Both the position numbers and the translations under genes were made by a program. 64,000 bases of DNA from VFKU01 sp964620045 (GTDB lineage Bacteria > Hydrogenedentota > Hydrogenedentia > Hydrogenedentales > GCA-2746185), in the NCBI GenBank assembly GCA_964620045.1, contig CAZUJL010000019.1:14446-78445 (forward strand). Direction: 5' to 3'. This document shows positions 25,871 through 36,342 of the stretch, one piece after another. The notes beneath the pieces were generated by a model, which was not told the DNA's origin, ran no database searches, and was given only the letters and a program-made list of their open reading frames with translations. Position 1 is the stretch's first letter; every line of letters begins with the position of its first letter.

Positions 25871-25976
25871 ACAGTTCTATTGCTCCTCTGCTGCCTGTCG
25901 GCCATCACGGATCTCATTAGGGTTAAACCACATGCAAAGAACAACCCGATGGGCACACCTTATCCGGAATAACGAG

Positions 25977-26792
25977 CTATTCCTTGCGGCTGCGTTCCGA
26001 TTCCGTACCGTCGCGGTAATAGTCGTACCGCATGTGGGCATGTTCCGAATTTCTCTCGGCGATCAGGTCGTCGGAGATCAGCAATTTTTCCGCGAACACT
26101 TTCAGCAGCGTCGCAAGATATCGCCGGCCCATCTGCGTGAGTCTCAAATGCGAACTACCCCACGTCCGGCCGTACCACGAGATCGGAATTTCGGCGATCC
26201 TGTATTTGCGGATCAGGGCGCTCAGCGACATCTCGATTGTAATGTTGAAATGGCTCGCGCGATACGGCCCGCAGTCGAATATCACTTCCGTGCGGTACGC
26301 CTTGAACGCGTTGGTCAGATCGTTGAAGGGGCAAAAGAACATCGCCTGGATGCAGCGGTTCACAATGCGGTTCCAGAACAATTTCACCGGCGGATAGTTC
26401 TCGACGCGCGCGCCCGGCCGAAACCGGGATCCGAACACACAGTCGTAGCCCTCTTCAATCTTCCGGTAGTACCGCACAACGTCAATGGGATCGTCGGATT
26501 TGTCCGCCATGTACAGCACGACGACGTCGCCCGTCACCAGCGCCAGCCCCGCGCGAATCGCGCGCCCAAAGCCCCCCGGCGGTGTGCGGTCAACCGTGCG
26601 CACACACGGGTCCGCCGCGATCATCCGTGCAATCACAGCCGCCGTGCCGTCCGAACTGCAATCGTTCACGATGATGATTTCGTAGGGCAGCTTCTCGGTG
26701 CGCAGCGTCTCCTGCAACTCGCTGACGGTGTCCGGCAGGTTCTTCTCTTCGTTGTGCGCGGGAATCACGATGGAAAGCTTCAGTGCGTTCAT
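25977..26792 (-). CDS. Family 2 glycosyltransferase (dolichyl-phosphate-mannose-synthase-like)
   Basis: The 271-residue GT-A protein has the N-terminal nucleotide-binding segment LSIVIPAHNEEKNLPDTV, IIIVNDCSSDGTAAV, and a loop RTPPGGFGRAIRAGLALVTGD. The expected DxD-like motif reads ADKSDDP, as in DPM1/GtrB-type enzymes, followed by FGSRFRPGA. GtrB-type C-terminal membrane helices are missing. It probably transfers a sugar to a lipid carrier or glycan at the cytoplasmic face of the membrane. It is 6 bp downstream of the first of two sugar-nucleotide epimerase genes, forming a three-gene run on the minus strand. Confidence 0.88.
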   Translation of the reverse strand: MNALKLSIVIPAHNEEKNLPDTVSELQETLRTEKLPYEIIIVNDCSSDGTAAVIARMIAADPCVRTVDRTPPGGFGRAIRAGLALVTGDVVVLYMADKSDDPIDVVRYYRKIEEGYDCVFGSRFRPGARVENYPPVKLFWNRIVNRCIQAMFFCPFNDLTNAFKAYRTEVIFDCGPYRASHFNITIEMSLSALIRKYRIAEIPISWYGRTWGSSHLRLTQMGRRYLATLLKVFAEKLLISDDLIAERNSEHAHMRYDYYRDGTESERSRKE

Positions 26793-26798
26793 CGCGAA

Positions 26799-27869
26799 TC
26801 AGCCCAGGATCGTTTCCAGCCGCGCACGATCGCTCTGGATCCAGCGGTACACGTCGCCGACAATTTCGCGCATGCCCTTCGCCGGTTTCCAGCCGTATTC
26901 CTTCATCACCCGCCGCGCATCGGTCACATAAATGCGCACGTCCATCGGCGAGGTCTCGGGCACCGACCCAATCGTCGCCTTTTTTCCGGCGACCTCTTCG
27001 CACAACACGGTCAGCTCGCGCAGCGAGGTCGACACCGCGTTCCCGCCGCCGACGTTGTAGATGCGGCCGTCCCAATTCTTCAGCGACGCGCATTGCTTGA
27101 GCAACAGCGCCGCAAGATCGTCGATGTGCATCACGTCGCGCACCTGCTTGCCGTGGCCGCCGTACCCGTTGTACGAGAGCGGCTTGCCAAACTCGTGCCG
27201 CGCGACCCACAGCGTCACGACGCCCTGGTCCACCTTGCCCATCTGCCACGGCCCCGCGATCACGCCGCAGCGATTGATCAGGGCCTTCACGTTGTATGCG
27301 TTCACGTACTCCTGCAGCAGCATCTCGCTCGCGAGTTTCGACGCGCCATAGAACGAGCGCACGCCCGCCAGCGGAAACTCCTCGCCGATGCCCTCGTCGG
27401 ACAAGCCCGGCACGCTGCCGTCCGGGGTCCATGCGTAGCGCGTGGCGCCATCGGCAAACGGCAACGCGTTGATGCGGTCCATCGGATACACGCGGCTGGT
27501 GCTCATGAACAGCACCGCCGCCCCGCGTTCGCGCGCGGCTTCCAGACAATAAATCGTGCCCATCAGGTTCGTCTGCAGCACATAGCGCGGCGAACCCGTC
27601 GCCCCGGCCTGCACGCTCGGCTCCGCGGAACAATCGATCAACAGATCGAAGCTCGGCAACTCCGCGAGATCTTCGACACAGCGCACATCGCCGTGTATGA
27701 ATCGAATGCCATGCGCGCGCAGCCGCTCCAGCGCCAACTCACTCCCGCGACGCTTCAGCGAATCGAACGCGATTACCTCAACCGACGGATGCGCCTTCTT
27801 AAACGCCACGGCAAGGTTCGACCCCACGAACCCCGCGCCGCCCGTGATGCATATGGTCTTGAATTCCAC
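26799..27869 (-). CDS. NAD-dependent sugar-nucleotide epimerase, CDP-paratose-2-epimerase-like (copy 1)
   Basis: This is a 356-residue extended SDR enzyme. It starts at GTG 27867-27869 with GAGGA upstream. It has the Rossmann motif TGGAGFVGSNLA, AFDSLKRRGSELALERLR (the RfbE-type loop), and the catalytic YGASK motif in SFYGASKLASEML with upstream MSTSRVYP. It most resembles CDP-paratose 2-epimerase (CDP-tyvelose synthesis), but substrate specificity cannot be read and no CDP-sugar synthesis genes (rfbF, rfbG) are nearby. It sits between the glycosyltransferase and a second, related SDR gene. The two SDR proteins are diverged, not a recent duplication. Confidence 0.85.
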   Translation of the reverse strand: MEFKTICITGGAGFVGSNLAVAFKKAHPSVEVIAFDSLKRRGSELALERLRAHGIRFIHGDVRCVEDLAELPSFDLLIDCSAEPSVQAGATGSPRYVLQTNLMGTIYCLEAARERGAAVLFMSTSRVYPMDRINALPFADGATRYAWTPDGSVPGLSDEGIGEEFPLAGVRSFYGASKLASEMLLQEYVNAYNVKALINRCGVIAGPWQMGKVDQGVVTLWVARHEFGKPLSYNGYGGHGKQVRDVMHIDDLAALLLKQCASLKNWDGRIYNVGGGNAVSTSLRELTVLCEEVAGKKATIGSVPETSPMDVRIYVTDARRVMKEYGWKPAKGMREIVGDVYRWIQSDRARLETILG

Positions 27870-27890
27870 GCGTTGTCCTCGATGCTCGGC

Positions 27891-28952
<1,062 letters not shown>

Positions 28953-28964
28953 AACTTCCCTTTG

Positions 28965-28991
28965 GTGGCACGGGCTTCCAGCCCGTGGCGC
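28965..28991. repeat. Short palindromic repeat of the GGCTTCCAGCC type
   Basis: CACGGGC-TTCCA-GCCCGTG (28969-28987) flanked by GTGG/GCG resembles 3971-3990. It lies in the intergenic space between divergent copy-2 epimerase and rfbC genes. Confidence 0.6.
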
Positions 28992-29109
28992 TTACAAGCC
29001 CGTTACAATAGTCGTTGACGCCACGCCATTGCGACCCGCCCCGCCGCTTGCGGATTCCCCCCAATCCGGGTACGATCCTGCCGCCACGCTGGAGTCCGCA
29101 CGAAATCCC

Positions 29110-29679
29110 ATGCCCTTCGCCATCCGTCCCACCGAACTGCCCGGCATCCTCGAAATCGAATCGCCCGTGCACGGCGACGCCCGCGGTTTTTTCACCGAGG
29201 TGCACAACGCCGACCGCTATACGCCGGCGGGGTTCACCGACACCTTTCAGCAGGACAACCTGAGCTGCTCCGCCAAGGGCACGCTGCGTGGCCTGCACTA
29301 CCAAATTCTGCCGCACGGCCAGGGCAAGCTCGTGCGCTGCCTGCGCGGCAGCGTGTTCGACGTCGCGGTGGACATCCGCCGCGGCTCACCGACCTTCGGC
29401 AAATGGGTCGGCCGCACGCTGACCGGCGCGAACGGCCTCGCGCTGTGGGTGCCGGCCGGTTTCGCGCACGGCTTCCTCGCGCTGGCCGACGAAACCTATG
29501 TGCTCTATAAATGCACCACCTGCTACGCGCCGCAGGCCGAGCGCGCGATCATTTGGAACGATCCCGCCATTGGCATCGATTGGCCTATTCCCCCGGTCCA
29601 CTTCTCGCCCAAAGATCTCGCCGCGCCGCCGCTCGCCAGCGCGGACTATAATTTTGTATACACGCCCGAAAGGAAATAA
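29110..29679 (+). CDS. rfbC: dTDP-4-dehydrorhamnose 3,5-epimerase
   Basis: This enzyme catalyses the third step of dTDP-L-rhamnose synthesis (double epimerisation of dTDP-4-keto-6-deoxyglucose). The 189-residue cupin-fold protein (ATG 29110) has the classical stretches GDARGFFTEVHN, FQQDNLSCSAKGTLRGLHYQ with the catalytic His, GQGKLVRCLRGSVFDVAVDI and PAGFAHGFLALAD. It is followed 6 bp later by rfbD. The other two genes of the pathway, rfbA and rfbB, are about 5 kb further on, on the same strand. The start was chosen because upstream residues in the frame lack family similarity. Confidence 0.95.
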   Translation: MPFAIRPTELPGILEIESPVHGDARGFFTEVHNADRYTPAGFTDTFQQDNLSCSAKGTLRGLHYQILPHGQGKLVRCLRGSVFDVAVDIRRGSPTFGKWVGRTLTGANGLALWVPAGFAHGFLALADETYVLYKCTTCYAPQAERAIIWNDPAIGIDWPIPPVHFSPKDLAAPPLASADYNFVYTPERK

Positions 29680-29685
29680 CCGCGC

Positions 29686-30525
29686 ATGCGCGTCCTGATT
29701 TTTGGAAACGCCGGCCAACTCGGCCGCGATCTCACCAAGGTGTTCTCGGCCGACGCCCACGTCACGGGCTATGACCTGCCCAATATCTCGATCGCCGATC
29801 CGGCCGCCGTGCACGATTGCATCGTGCGCGACAAACCCACGGTTGTGGTCAACGCCGCCGCGTACACCAATGTCGAAGGCGCGGAAGATCACTGCGAGGA
29901 CGCGTACAAGATCAACGAAGGCGGCGCGCGCATCGTCGCCGAGGCCACGCGCGCGGCGGGGCTGCCCGTTGTGCACATCAGCACCGATTTCGTCTACGAC
30001 GGGCACAAGACCTCGCCCTATGATCCGACCGATAAACCGAACCCGCTCAGTGTCTACGGCAAATCGAAACTCGCGGGCGACGTCGCCGTGCAGGCGGCCA
30101 ACCCCAAGCACTTCATCCTGCGCACGGCCTGGCTCTACGGCCCCGGCGGCAACAACTTCGTCGAAAAAATCATCGGCGCCGCGCAAAAAAATTCGTCGCT
30201 AAAGGTCGTCTCCGATGAACGCGGCTCGCCAACGCACACGTGGGACCTCGCCGAAGCCTGCCGCTCCGTCGCGACCACACAGGATTACGGCCTGTACCAC
30301 GCCGTGAACGCCGGCGAAACCTCGCGCGATCTTTTCGCGAAGAAAATCCTAGAGCTGGCCGGCATCAAGACGCCCGTGAACCCGTGCCTCTCCGGCGAGT
30401 TCCCCGTGAAGGCCGCGCGCCCGGCCTACTCCGTCCTCTCCACCGCCTCCCTCGAGCGCGCCTGCGGCTATCGCTTCCGCCCGTGGGAAAACGCGCTCGC
30501 GCACTACATCAGCCGCCGCACCTGA
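29686..30525 (+). CDS. rfbD: dTDP-4-dehydrorhamnose reductase
   Basis: This enzyme makes dTDP-L-rhamnose by NAD(P)H-dependent reduction of the 4-keto group. The 279-residue SDR protein has the nucleotide motif FGNAGQLGRDL, VVNAAAYTNVEGAE, STDFVYDG, and the catalytic YGKSKLAGD (Tyr-x3-Lys), followed by the family-typical LRTAWLYGPGGNNFV. It lies 6 bp after rfbC, so it is co-transcribed. After it lies only a short repeat (30548-30573) before an MFS transporter gene. Confidence 0.95.
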   Translation: MRVLIFGNAGQLGRDLTKVFSADAHVTGYDLPNISIADPAAVHDCIVRDKPTVVVNAAAYTNVEGAEDHCEDAYKINEGGARIVAEATRAAGLPVVHISTDFVYDGHKTSPYDPTDKPNPLSVYGKSKLAGDVAVQAANPKHFILRTAWLYGPGGNNFVEKIIGAAQKNSSLKVVSDERGSPTHTWDLAEACRSVATTQDYGLYHAVNAGETSRDLFAKKILELAGIKTPVNPCLSGEFPVKAARPAYSVLSTASLERACGYRFRPWENALAHYISRRT

Positions 30526-30547
30526 CATGCTGAAGACTCCGGGGTCC

Positions 30548-30573
30548 GTAGGGGCGGCCCCCCGTGGTCGCCC
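30548..30573. repeat. GC-rich palindromic repeat (GTAGGGGCGGCCCCC type)
   Basis: GTAGGGGCGGCCCCCCGTGGTCGCCC matches the terminator-like copy at 14597-14622 with few changes. It lies in the gap between rfbD and the MFS transporter gene. Confidence 0.6.
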
Positions 30574-30603
30574 GGCATTGCGCATACTCTCGGCTACTAA
30601 TAC

Positions 30604-31875
30604 ATGAGCGTATCCGCCGACGAAGCCAAATCCTCCATCGCCCTGCGCGAGTTCCGCCGCTTTCTCGGCTTCCGGTTCCTGCTGACCTTCTCGATGCAAA
30701 TGCAGGCCGTCGTCGTCTCCTGGCAGGTCTACGAATTCACGAAGGACCCGCTCAGCCTCGGTCTCATGGGCCTCGCGGAAGCCCTGCCCTATATCGGCAC
30801 CGCGCTCTTCGGCGGCCATACGGCCGACCGCATCGATCGCCGCCGCATCACGCTCGTGTGCACCGGCGTTTACCTCGCGTGCAGCGTCGCCCTCATCGGC
30901 ATCACGCACTACGTCTCCCGCACCACGCCGCACATCGAGTATCTGTTCTACGGCGTCATCTTCATCACCGGCATCGCGCGCGGATTCATCGCACCCGCCA
31001 TCTCGGCGCTGTTCGCACAGGTCCTCCCGCGCCGGCTCTATCCGAACGGCGCCGTGTGGAGCACAAACGTGTGGCACACCGCCGCCGTCGCCGGACCCGC
31101 CGCGGGCGGACTCGTCTTCGGCTATGCCGGCGTCATGGCGGCGTACTGGGTCGTCATCGCGATCAGCATCGGCGCGTTTGTGGCCATTTATCTGTTGCCG
31201 TCCTACGGCCTGCCGCCGCGCACGGGCGAGGACGAATCGATCTTCGCCTCCATCTCACAGGGCCTGCGCTTCGTGTTTTCGAACCAGATCATCGTCGCCG
31301 CGCTCGGCCTCGATCTCATCGCCGTGCTCTTCGGCGGCGCCGTCGCCGTGTTGCCCATCTTCGCATCGGAAGTGCTGCACACCGGCCCCGAAGGCCTCGG
31401 TTTCCTGCGCGCCGCGCCCTTCATCGGCTCCATTCTCATGGGCCTGTGGCTCGCGCGGCCGGGCGTCACGCTGCACAACGCCGGGCGCGACATGCTGTTC
31501 TCGGTCGCCGGTTTCGGCGCGAGCATGATCGTGTTCGCGATCTCGACCAACTACGCGCTGAGCTTCTCGATGCTGTTCCTCAGTGGCGTGTTCGATACGG
31601 TCAGCGTGATCGTGCGCTCGACGATTCTTCAGTTGCTGATGCCCGACCACATGCGCGGCCGCGTCAGCGCGGTGAACAGCATCTTCATCGGCACCTCGAA
31701 CGAAATCGGCGCCTTCGAATCCGGCCTCGCCGCGCGCCTGATGGGCCTCGTCCCGTCCGTCGTCTTCGGCGGCGGCGTCTCCGTCCTCGTCACCATCGGC
31801 GCCGCCATCGCCTCACCCCAACTCCGCCGCCTGAACATGCGCGAGCTCATGCACGCCAAAGAAACAGGGGACTGA
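30604..31875 (+). CDS. Major facilitator superfamily transporter (EntS-like)
   Basis: The 423-residue inner-membrane protein has about ten to twelve hydrophobic segments. The loop after the second helix reads GGHTADRIDRRRITLV, the MFS signature (GxxxDRxxRR), and MPDHMRGRVSAVNSIFIG is the equivalent in the second half. The pattern (MGLAEALPYIGTALFGG, ARGFIAPAISALFAQVLP) resembles the enterobactin exporter EntS group of efflux carriers. It has no visible partner protein. The cargo is unknown. It follows the rfbCD genes but no sugar link is evident. Confidence 0.87.
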   Translation: MSVSADEAKSSIALREFRRFLGFRFLLTFSMQMQAVVVSWQVYEFTKDPLSLGLMGLAEALPYIGTALFGGHTADRIDRRRITLVCTGVYLACSVALIGITHYVSRTTPHIEYLFYGVIFITGIARGFIAPAISALFAQVLPRRLYPNGAVWSTNVWHTAAVAGPAAGGLVFGYAGVMAAYWVVIAISIGAFVAIYLLPSYGLPPRTGEDESIFASISQGLRFVFSNQIIVAALGLDLIAVLFGGAVAVLPIFASEVLHTGPEGLGFLRAAPFIGSILMGLWLARPGVTLHNAGRDMLFSVAGFGASMIVFAISTNYALSFSMLFLSGVFDTVSVIVRSTILQLLMPDHMRGRVSAVNSIFIGTSNEIGAFESGLAARLMGLVPSVVFGGGVSVLVTIGAAIASPQLRRLNMRELMHAKETGD

Positions 31876-32028
31876 CTGCGAACTGCTACAGAGTGAAACC
31901 GCCAACATTCCTACCAACGTCAGCCAGTCCCGAAAATCACACACACCAGAAAAATCGAGTTCGTAGTCTGTCCCCGGTCGTCGCAACACTCACCAAGTGC
32001 CCGACGCAAACAGACAAAACTCGGCCCA

Positions 32029-32134
32029 AGCCCCGAAGGGGCGCTCTAAAGTAGCCCAGGGCAAAGCGAACGAAGTGAGCGACGCCCTGGGTTAAACGGC
32101 ACTCTAAAAACGAAGCCCTGAAAGGGCGATCTAG
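32029..32134. repeat. Compound palindromic repeat, family A (CCCTGAAAGGGCG / CCCAGGG)
   Basis: AGCCCCGAAGGGGCG hairpin, then AGCCCAGGGC...GCCCTGGGTTA inverted repeat (32053-32094), then AGCCCTGAAAGGGCG hairpin. Related elements are at 41859-41947, 56511-56600 and 63541-63704. It sits after the MFS gene and its last bases abut the stop codon of ppc (convergent). Confidence 0.8.
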
Positions 32135-32136
32135 AC

Positions 32137-34878
32137 TCACCCCGTCGTCCGCTCCGCGCTCGCGATCGCATTCACGGACAACAACAGGCTCGGAAACAAC
32201 TCGTCCGCTTCCCTCGTCTTACCATCCCGCTGCATCGCGCGCCACTTCCGCACAAGGTGAATCTGGTGCGCGTGCAACCGTGCCAGCCCGTCCGCGCGCA
32301 TCGCGAGGGTCTTGATCAATCGCGGACGTCGCGCATCGCGGCTACCGCCGAAGAAATCGCTCAACATGGTCTCGGTACGTTCGTATTCGTCACGAATCAC
32401 ACCCATGATCCGCCCGCGCACGGCCGCATCGTCCACAAGCGACGCATACTCACCCATCACACCCAGATCCGCCGACGCCAAACTCGTCTCGGCGTTCTGC
32501 AACACATACGGCAGGAAGCTGAACGTCCGCGCGTTCTTCTTCAGGAACGCATAATCTTCCGGCCGTTCCTTCGCCATGCGCTCCAGCGCCGCGCCGAGTC
32601 CATACCACCCGGACAAATAAAACCGCGCCTGCGTCCAGCTAAACACCCACGGGATCGCGCGCAAATCCAAAAATGTCCGCGCGCCGCTGCGCCGCGCTGG
32701 ACGCGATCCGATGAAACTGTGCTCGAGCACATCGATCGGCGTCGCGCTCGCCCAGAATTCGAAAAAGCCTTCGGTCGCGAGTAAGGCCGCATACGCGTCG
32801 CGGCTGAAATTGCTCAGCCGTTCGCACAACTCCACCAACCGCGGATCGTCGCCCCGCGCGCGCTCGTGCCGCGCCGTCGCCAGCGCCACGCCCGCGACGC
32901 TCAACTCCAGGTTGAACACCGCCGTCGGCAGGTTGCCGTATTTCTGCGCGATCACCTCGCCCTGTTCGGTCACGCGGATGCGGCCTTCAAGCGTGCCGGA
33001 CGGCAGCGCGCCAAGGAACCGGTGCGTGGGCCCCGCTCCGCGACTAAAGGTGCCCCCGCGCCCGTGGAAAAACACAATGTCGAAGCCGCAAGATTTGCCC
33101 ACGCTCGACAGCGCCCGCTGCGCGCGGCTCAGCGCCCACTGGCTGGCGAACATGCCACCGTCCTTGTTGCTGTCGCTGTAGCCCACCATCACCTGCTGCG
33201 TGCGCCGACCCTGTCCCGCCGCAGTGCCGTTGGCCGCCGTAATTGGATGCTGCAGGAAGTCGCGCAGGATATCCGTCGCATGCGCGAGGTCATCCAACGT
33301 TTCAAACAACGGCACGACCGAAATCGTGCAGCGCAACTTGTCGCCATCCTGATAAAGCAGCCCCACCTCACGGCAGAACACGTACACCATCAGCAAATCG
33401 CTCACGTCGCGCGTCATGCTGACGATGAACGACCCGATCCCGCCCGCGCCGTATTCTTTGATGTGCGCCGCAATGGTCTCGAAGCAGTCAATCGTCGCGC
33501 GCGCCTCGGCACCCAGCTCCGCCGCGCGCGGTGCGAGCGGACGCAGGGTCTTCAGTTCCTCCGTGAGAAATTTCCGCCGCTTCGCGGTGTCCCACGCCGA
33601 GTAATCCCAGTCCTTCGCCCCGGCCGCGTGCAGCAACTGCGACAGCGCCAGTCCGTAGTATTCGCTGTTCTGCCGGATGTCCAGCGCGGCCGCGTGAAAT
33701 CCGAAAGTGTCTAGCAACACGATCACGGGACGCACTTCCGACTCCGCCAGCCGGTCTGCGCCCACCGCCGTCAACGTGCTGTGCAGAAATTCCAGATCGC
33801 GCCGAAGCTCCGCCGGATTTGCATAGCCGCACTTCGCGCTCGACACCGTCGCCTCGAGCCGCGACGACACAATCGCCGCGAAATCGCGCCACGGTTCGTG
33901 CAAATGTTCGCGCGGTGCAGGCAAGCTGGCCTCCGCAAGCCGCGCACGCCCCGTCTCAATCGCCTCCAGCAACTCCACCGGCGGCGCCTGGAACAAATCC
34001 GACAGCGTCAAATCCATCTGCAAGCGGTCAATCCGCGCGCGGATTGATTCCAGCGCCAGTGCGCGCAACCGCTGCAAGGTCTTTTTCGTGACCTCCGCCG
34101 TCACCAGCGGATGCCCATCGCGATCGCCGCCGACCCAGTCGCCAAAGGTCACTCCGGGTACATGCCGCTTGCCCTGCAACGCCGCGGCATTCAAACCCGC
34201 CGCCTGCCACGCATCCAGCAAGCGCCGCTGCATCAGCAACACCGCCTGTGGCAACACTTCGCTCAGGTGATCGGTGACGTGTTCAAGTTCCGACGATACA
34301 TCCGGCTTCTGCAGGAAAATTTCACCCGTGCGCCACAGGCGTTCGAGGATCGCCTTAATCTTGTCGCGGCCCGCGTCGCATTCCTCACGGGTGTTCTCGC
34401 GCCCGCGCAACTTCGCGAATTCGTCGAAAAGTTCACGGTGCTGCCGCAACACCACGGGCCGCTTGGCTTCAGTCGGGTGTGCCGTCATCACCAATTCCAC
34501 ATGCACGCGATCGAGAATTTCCGCGATCTCGGCTTCGGAAAATTTCAGATCCACAAGCTGCTTGAGGCAACTGCCCCACATGCCCGGCTCGGTCAGCGGC
34601 CCCAGCCGATCCTCACGCTCGCGCCGCGCATGCCACGCCGCGTTTTCTTCCACGATGTTCAACAGGTGGAAAACGATCGCAAGCATTTGCAGTTCCGCCC
34701 GCGACGACGCCGTGTCCGAAAGCAGCGGGCATTTGTCCGGGTCGCTCAGCGATTCGAGCGTCTGCGCCAGTTCCCCCTGGCCGATCTCCCGCAGCACTTC
34801 GCCAAAGCATTCATATAAAAACGCGAGATCGCTCTCGATCTTCTCAAACCACCCGCGCAATATGTCCTGATCCGCCAT
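32137..34878 (-). CDS. ppc: Phosphoenolpyruvate carboxylase
   Basis: This cytoplasmic enzyme carboxylates PEP to oxaloacetate, replenishing the TCA cycle. The 913-residue product is a full-length bacterial-type enzyme. The catalytic His lies in VELVMTAHPTEAKRPVVL. Other landmarks are GDWVGGDRDGHPLVTAEV, MVGYSDSNKDGGMFASQWAL, FFHGRGGTFSRGAGPTH and RVTEQGEVIAQKYG. The start ATG 34876-34878 follows GAAAGGGA. It is a single-gene unit between a family A repeat and the small Cys-rich gene. PEPC is often allosterically regulated, but effector sites were not judged from sequence. Confidence 0.97.
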   Translation of the reverse strand: MADQDILRGWFEKIESDLAFLYECFGEVLREIGQGELAQTLESLSDPDKCPLLSDTASSRAELQMLAIVFHLLNIVEENAAWHARREREDRLGPLTEPGMWGSCLKQLVDLKFSEAEIAEILDRVHVELVMTAHPTEAKRPVVLRQHRELFDEFAKLRGRENTREECDAGRDKIKAILERLWRTGEIFLQKPDVSSELEHVTDHLSEVLPQAVLLMQRRLLDAWQAAGLNAAALQGKRHVPGVTFGDWVGGDRDGHPLVTAEVTKKTLQRLRALALESIRARIDRLQMDLTLSDLFQAPPVELLEAIETGRARLAEASLPAPREHLHEPWRDFAAIVSSRLEATVSSAKCGYANPAELRRDLEFLHSTLTAVGADRLAESEVRPVIVLLDTFGFHAAALDIRQNSEYYGLALSQLLHAAGAKDWDYSAWDTAKRRKFLTEELKTLRPLAPRAAELGAEARATIDCFETIAAHIKEYGAGGIGSFIVSMTRDVSDLLMVYVFCREVGLLYQDGDKLRCTISVVPLFETLDDLAHATDILRDFLQHPITAANGTAAGQGRRTQQVMVGYSDSNKDGGMFASQWALSRAQRALSSVGKSCGFDIVFFHGRGGTFSRGAGPTHRFLGALPSGTLEGRIRVTEQGEVIAQKYGNLPTAVFNLELSVAGVALATARHERARGDDPRLVELCERLSNFSRDAYAALLATEGFFEFWASATPIDVLEHSFIGSRPARRSGARTFLDLRAIPWVFSWTQARFYLSGWYGLGAALERMAKERPEDYAFLKKNARTFSFLPYVLQNAETSLASADLGVMGEYASLVDDAAVRGRIMGVIRDEYERTETMLSDFFGGSRDARRPRLIKTLAMRADGLARLHAHQIHLVRKWRAMQRDGKTREADELFPSLLLSVNAIASAERTTG

Positions 34879-34967
34879 TCATTCCCTTTCCAACTCGCGC
34901 CCGGCGCCCCTAATCCTTCGCGTATGCGCAGCCGGCAAGCAATTCCTACCACCCGGTAAGTTCCCGT

Positions 34968-35228
34968 TTACTTAGGTTCCAAACTCTCCAGCATCTGCCG
35001 GGAACAATCTCCGCAAATCCCATGGGTCACTTGCGGCGGAATCGAACGCGCAAAAATCCGCGGCTGCACGGCCTCCGTCTTCAAATCCACCCATTCGGCC
35101 TCATGCTCCATCCGCTTGCACCAACTGCACAGCCGTACCAATGCCTCGGCGCCATCCGCCCCATTTTCCATTAATTCGCTAAACACCAGAACCTCCGGTC
35201 GGTCAATCAATCGCAAAACCCGATCCAT
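34968..35228 (-). CDS. Small Cys-rich protein with LCSWCK...HGICGDC motif
   Basis: This is an 86-residue protein if translated from the ATG at 35226-35228, with a GGGGG run just upstream; a longer start at 35300 (110 residues) adds a poorly conserved-looking N-terminus. It contains RLCSWCKRMEH and VTHGICGDCSRQML, that is C-x2-C then H-x2-C-x2-C. This motif is familiar from bacterial response-regulator and histidine-kinase-associated proteins (LCSWCK...SHGICPDC). It may bind zinc. The function is unknown. It stands alone between ppc and rfbA. Confidence 0.72.
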   Translation of the reverse strand: MDRVLRLIDRPEVLVFSELMENGADGAEALVRLCSWCKRMEHEAEWVDLKTEAVQPRIFARSIPPQVTHGICGDCSRQMLESLEPK

Positions 35229-35390
35229 GCCCCCACAACCTTCGTAGTATCCCAAGAAACCGCGCTGGGTTCCCGGCCCAAAGAAACCTAACCCTAACAT
35301 TTATACGGGTTTCTGGCGAAAATTGCTGACCATCTGGCATAATTCCGGCGTCGTACGGCGTTGACCAACCACGGAATCCAGCAGACGGCC

Positions 35391-36272
35391 ATGAAGGGCA
35401 TCATTTTGTCCGGCGGAGCAGGCACCCGCCTCCATCCCCTCACCCGGGTGGTCAGCAAGCAGCTCCTGCCCATTTACGACAAGCCCATGATTTATTACCC
35501 CCTGAGCACGCTGATGCTCTCGGGGATTCGCGAAGTCCTCATCATCTCCACGCCGCAAGACCTCCCCATGTTCGAGCGACTCCTCGGCACGGGCGAACGC
35601 CTCGGCATGCGCTTTTCCTATATTGAGCAGCCGAAGCCGGAAGGCCTCGCGCAGGCTTTCATCCTCGGCGACAAGTTCGTCGGCAACGAACCCTCCTGTC
35701 TGATCCTCGGCGACAACATCTTCTACGGCCACGGCATGACGGGCACGCTGCGCGAAGGTTCGAACATCAAAGAAGGCGCGCTGATCTTCGGATACTACGT
35801 CCGCGATCCCGAGCGCTACGGCGTGGTCGAGTTCGACAAAACCGGCAAGGCCATCAGCCTCGAAGAAAAGCCGAAGCAACCGCGCAGCAACTACGCCGTG
35901 CCCGGTCTGTACTTCTACGGCCCGGACGTCTGCAAGATCGCGAAAGCGCTCAAACCCAGCGCGCGCGGCGAACTCGAAATCACCGATCTCAACCGCGTCT
36001 ACCTCGAGCAGCAGCGCTTACAGGTCGAAGTCCTCGGCCGCGGCATTGCGTGGCTCGACACCGGCACGAACCAAAGCCTGATGGAAGCGGGACAGTTCGT
36101 CCACGCAATCGAAGAACGCCAGGGCCTCAAGATTGCGTGTCTCGAGGAAATCGCCTTCGAGCAAGGCTGGATCGATGCAGCCGCCGTCGAACGCGAGGCC
36201 GAATCCATGGGCAAAAGCGCCTACGCGGCCTACCTGCGCGAAGTCCTGCGCCGCGCCGGAAAAAAATTATGA
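35391..36272 (+). CDS. rfbA: Glucose-1-phosphate thymidylyltransferase
   Basis: This is the first enzyme of dTDP-L-rhamnose synthesis, joining dTTP and glucose-1-phosphate. The 293-residue product starts at ATG 35391 (MKGIILSGGAGTRLHPLT), the nucleotidyltransferase signature, followed by VSKQLLPIYDKPMIYYPLST. ILGDNIFYGHG and TGTNQSLMEAGQFVH are RmlA-typical. It is 70 bp upstream of rfbB and on the same strand. It completes, together with rfbC and rfbD upstream, the four-gene rhamnose pathway. Confidence 0.96.
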   Translation: MKGIILSGGAGTRLHPLTRVVSKQLLPIYDKPMIYYPLSTLMLSGIREVLIISTPQDLPMFERLLGTGERLGMRFSYIEQPKPEGLAQAFILGDKFVGNEPSCLILGDNIFYGHGMTGTLREGSNIKEGALIFGYYVRDPERYGVVEFDKTGKAISLEEKPKQPRSNYAVPGLYFYGPDVCKIAKALKPSARGELEITDLNRVYLEQQRLQVEVLGRGIAWLDTGTNQSLMEAGQFVHAIEERQGLKIACLEEIAFEQGWIDAAAVEREAESMGKSAYAAYLREVLRRAGKKL

Positions 36273-36342
36273 TCTGCAGGCCATCCTTTTCGTCTTTTAT
36301 GTCCTTTAGGTCCCTTCAGTTCTAAAAACCACGAGGTCTTCC

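Noticed and set aside
30564..32054. Open frame of 496 codons overlapping the MFS gene
   Set aside because: The product is Arg/His-rich with no recognisable domain; it is a shadow of the MFS transporter in another frame.
32029..32134. Possible CRISPR array
   Set aside because: Repeats are palindromic and unevenly spaced, with only two or three units and no conserved spacer length; no cas genes are present.
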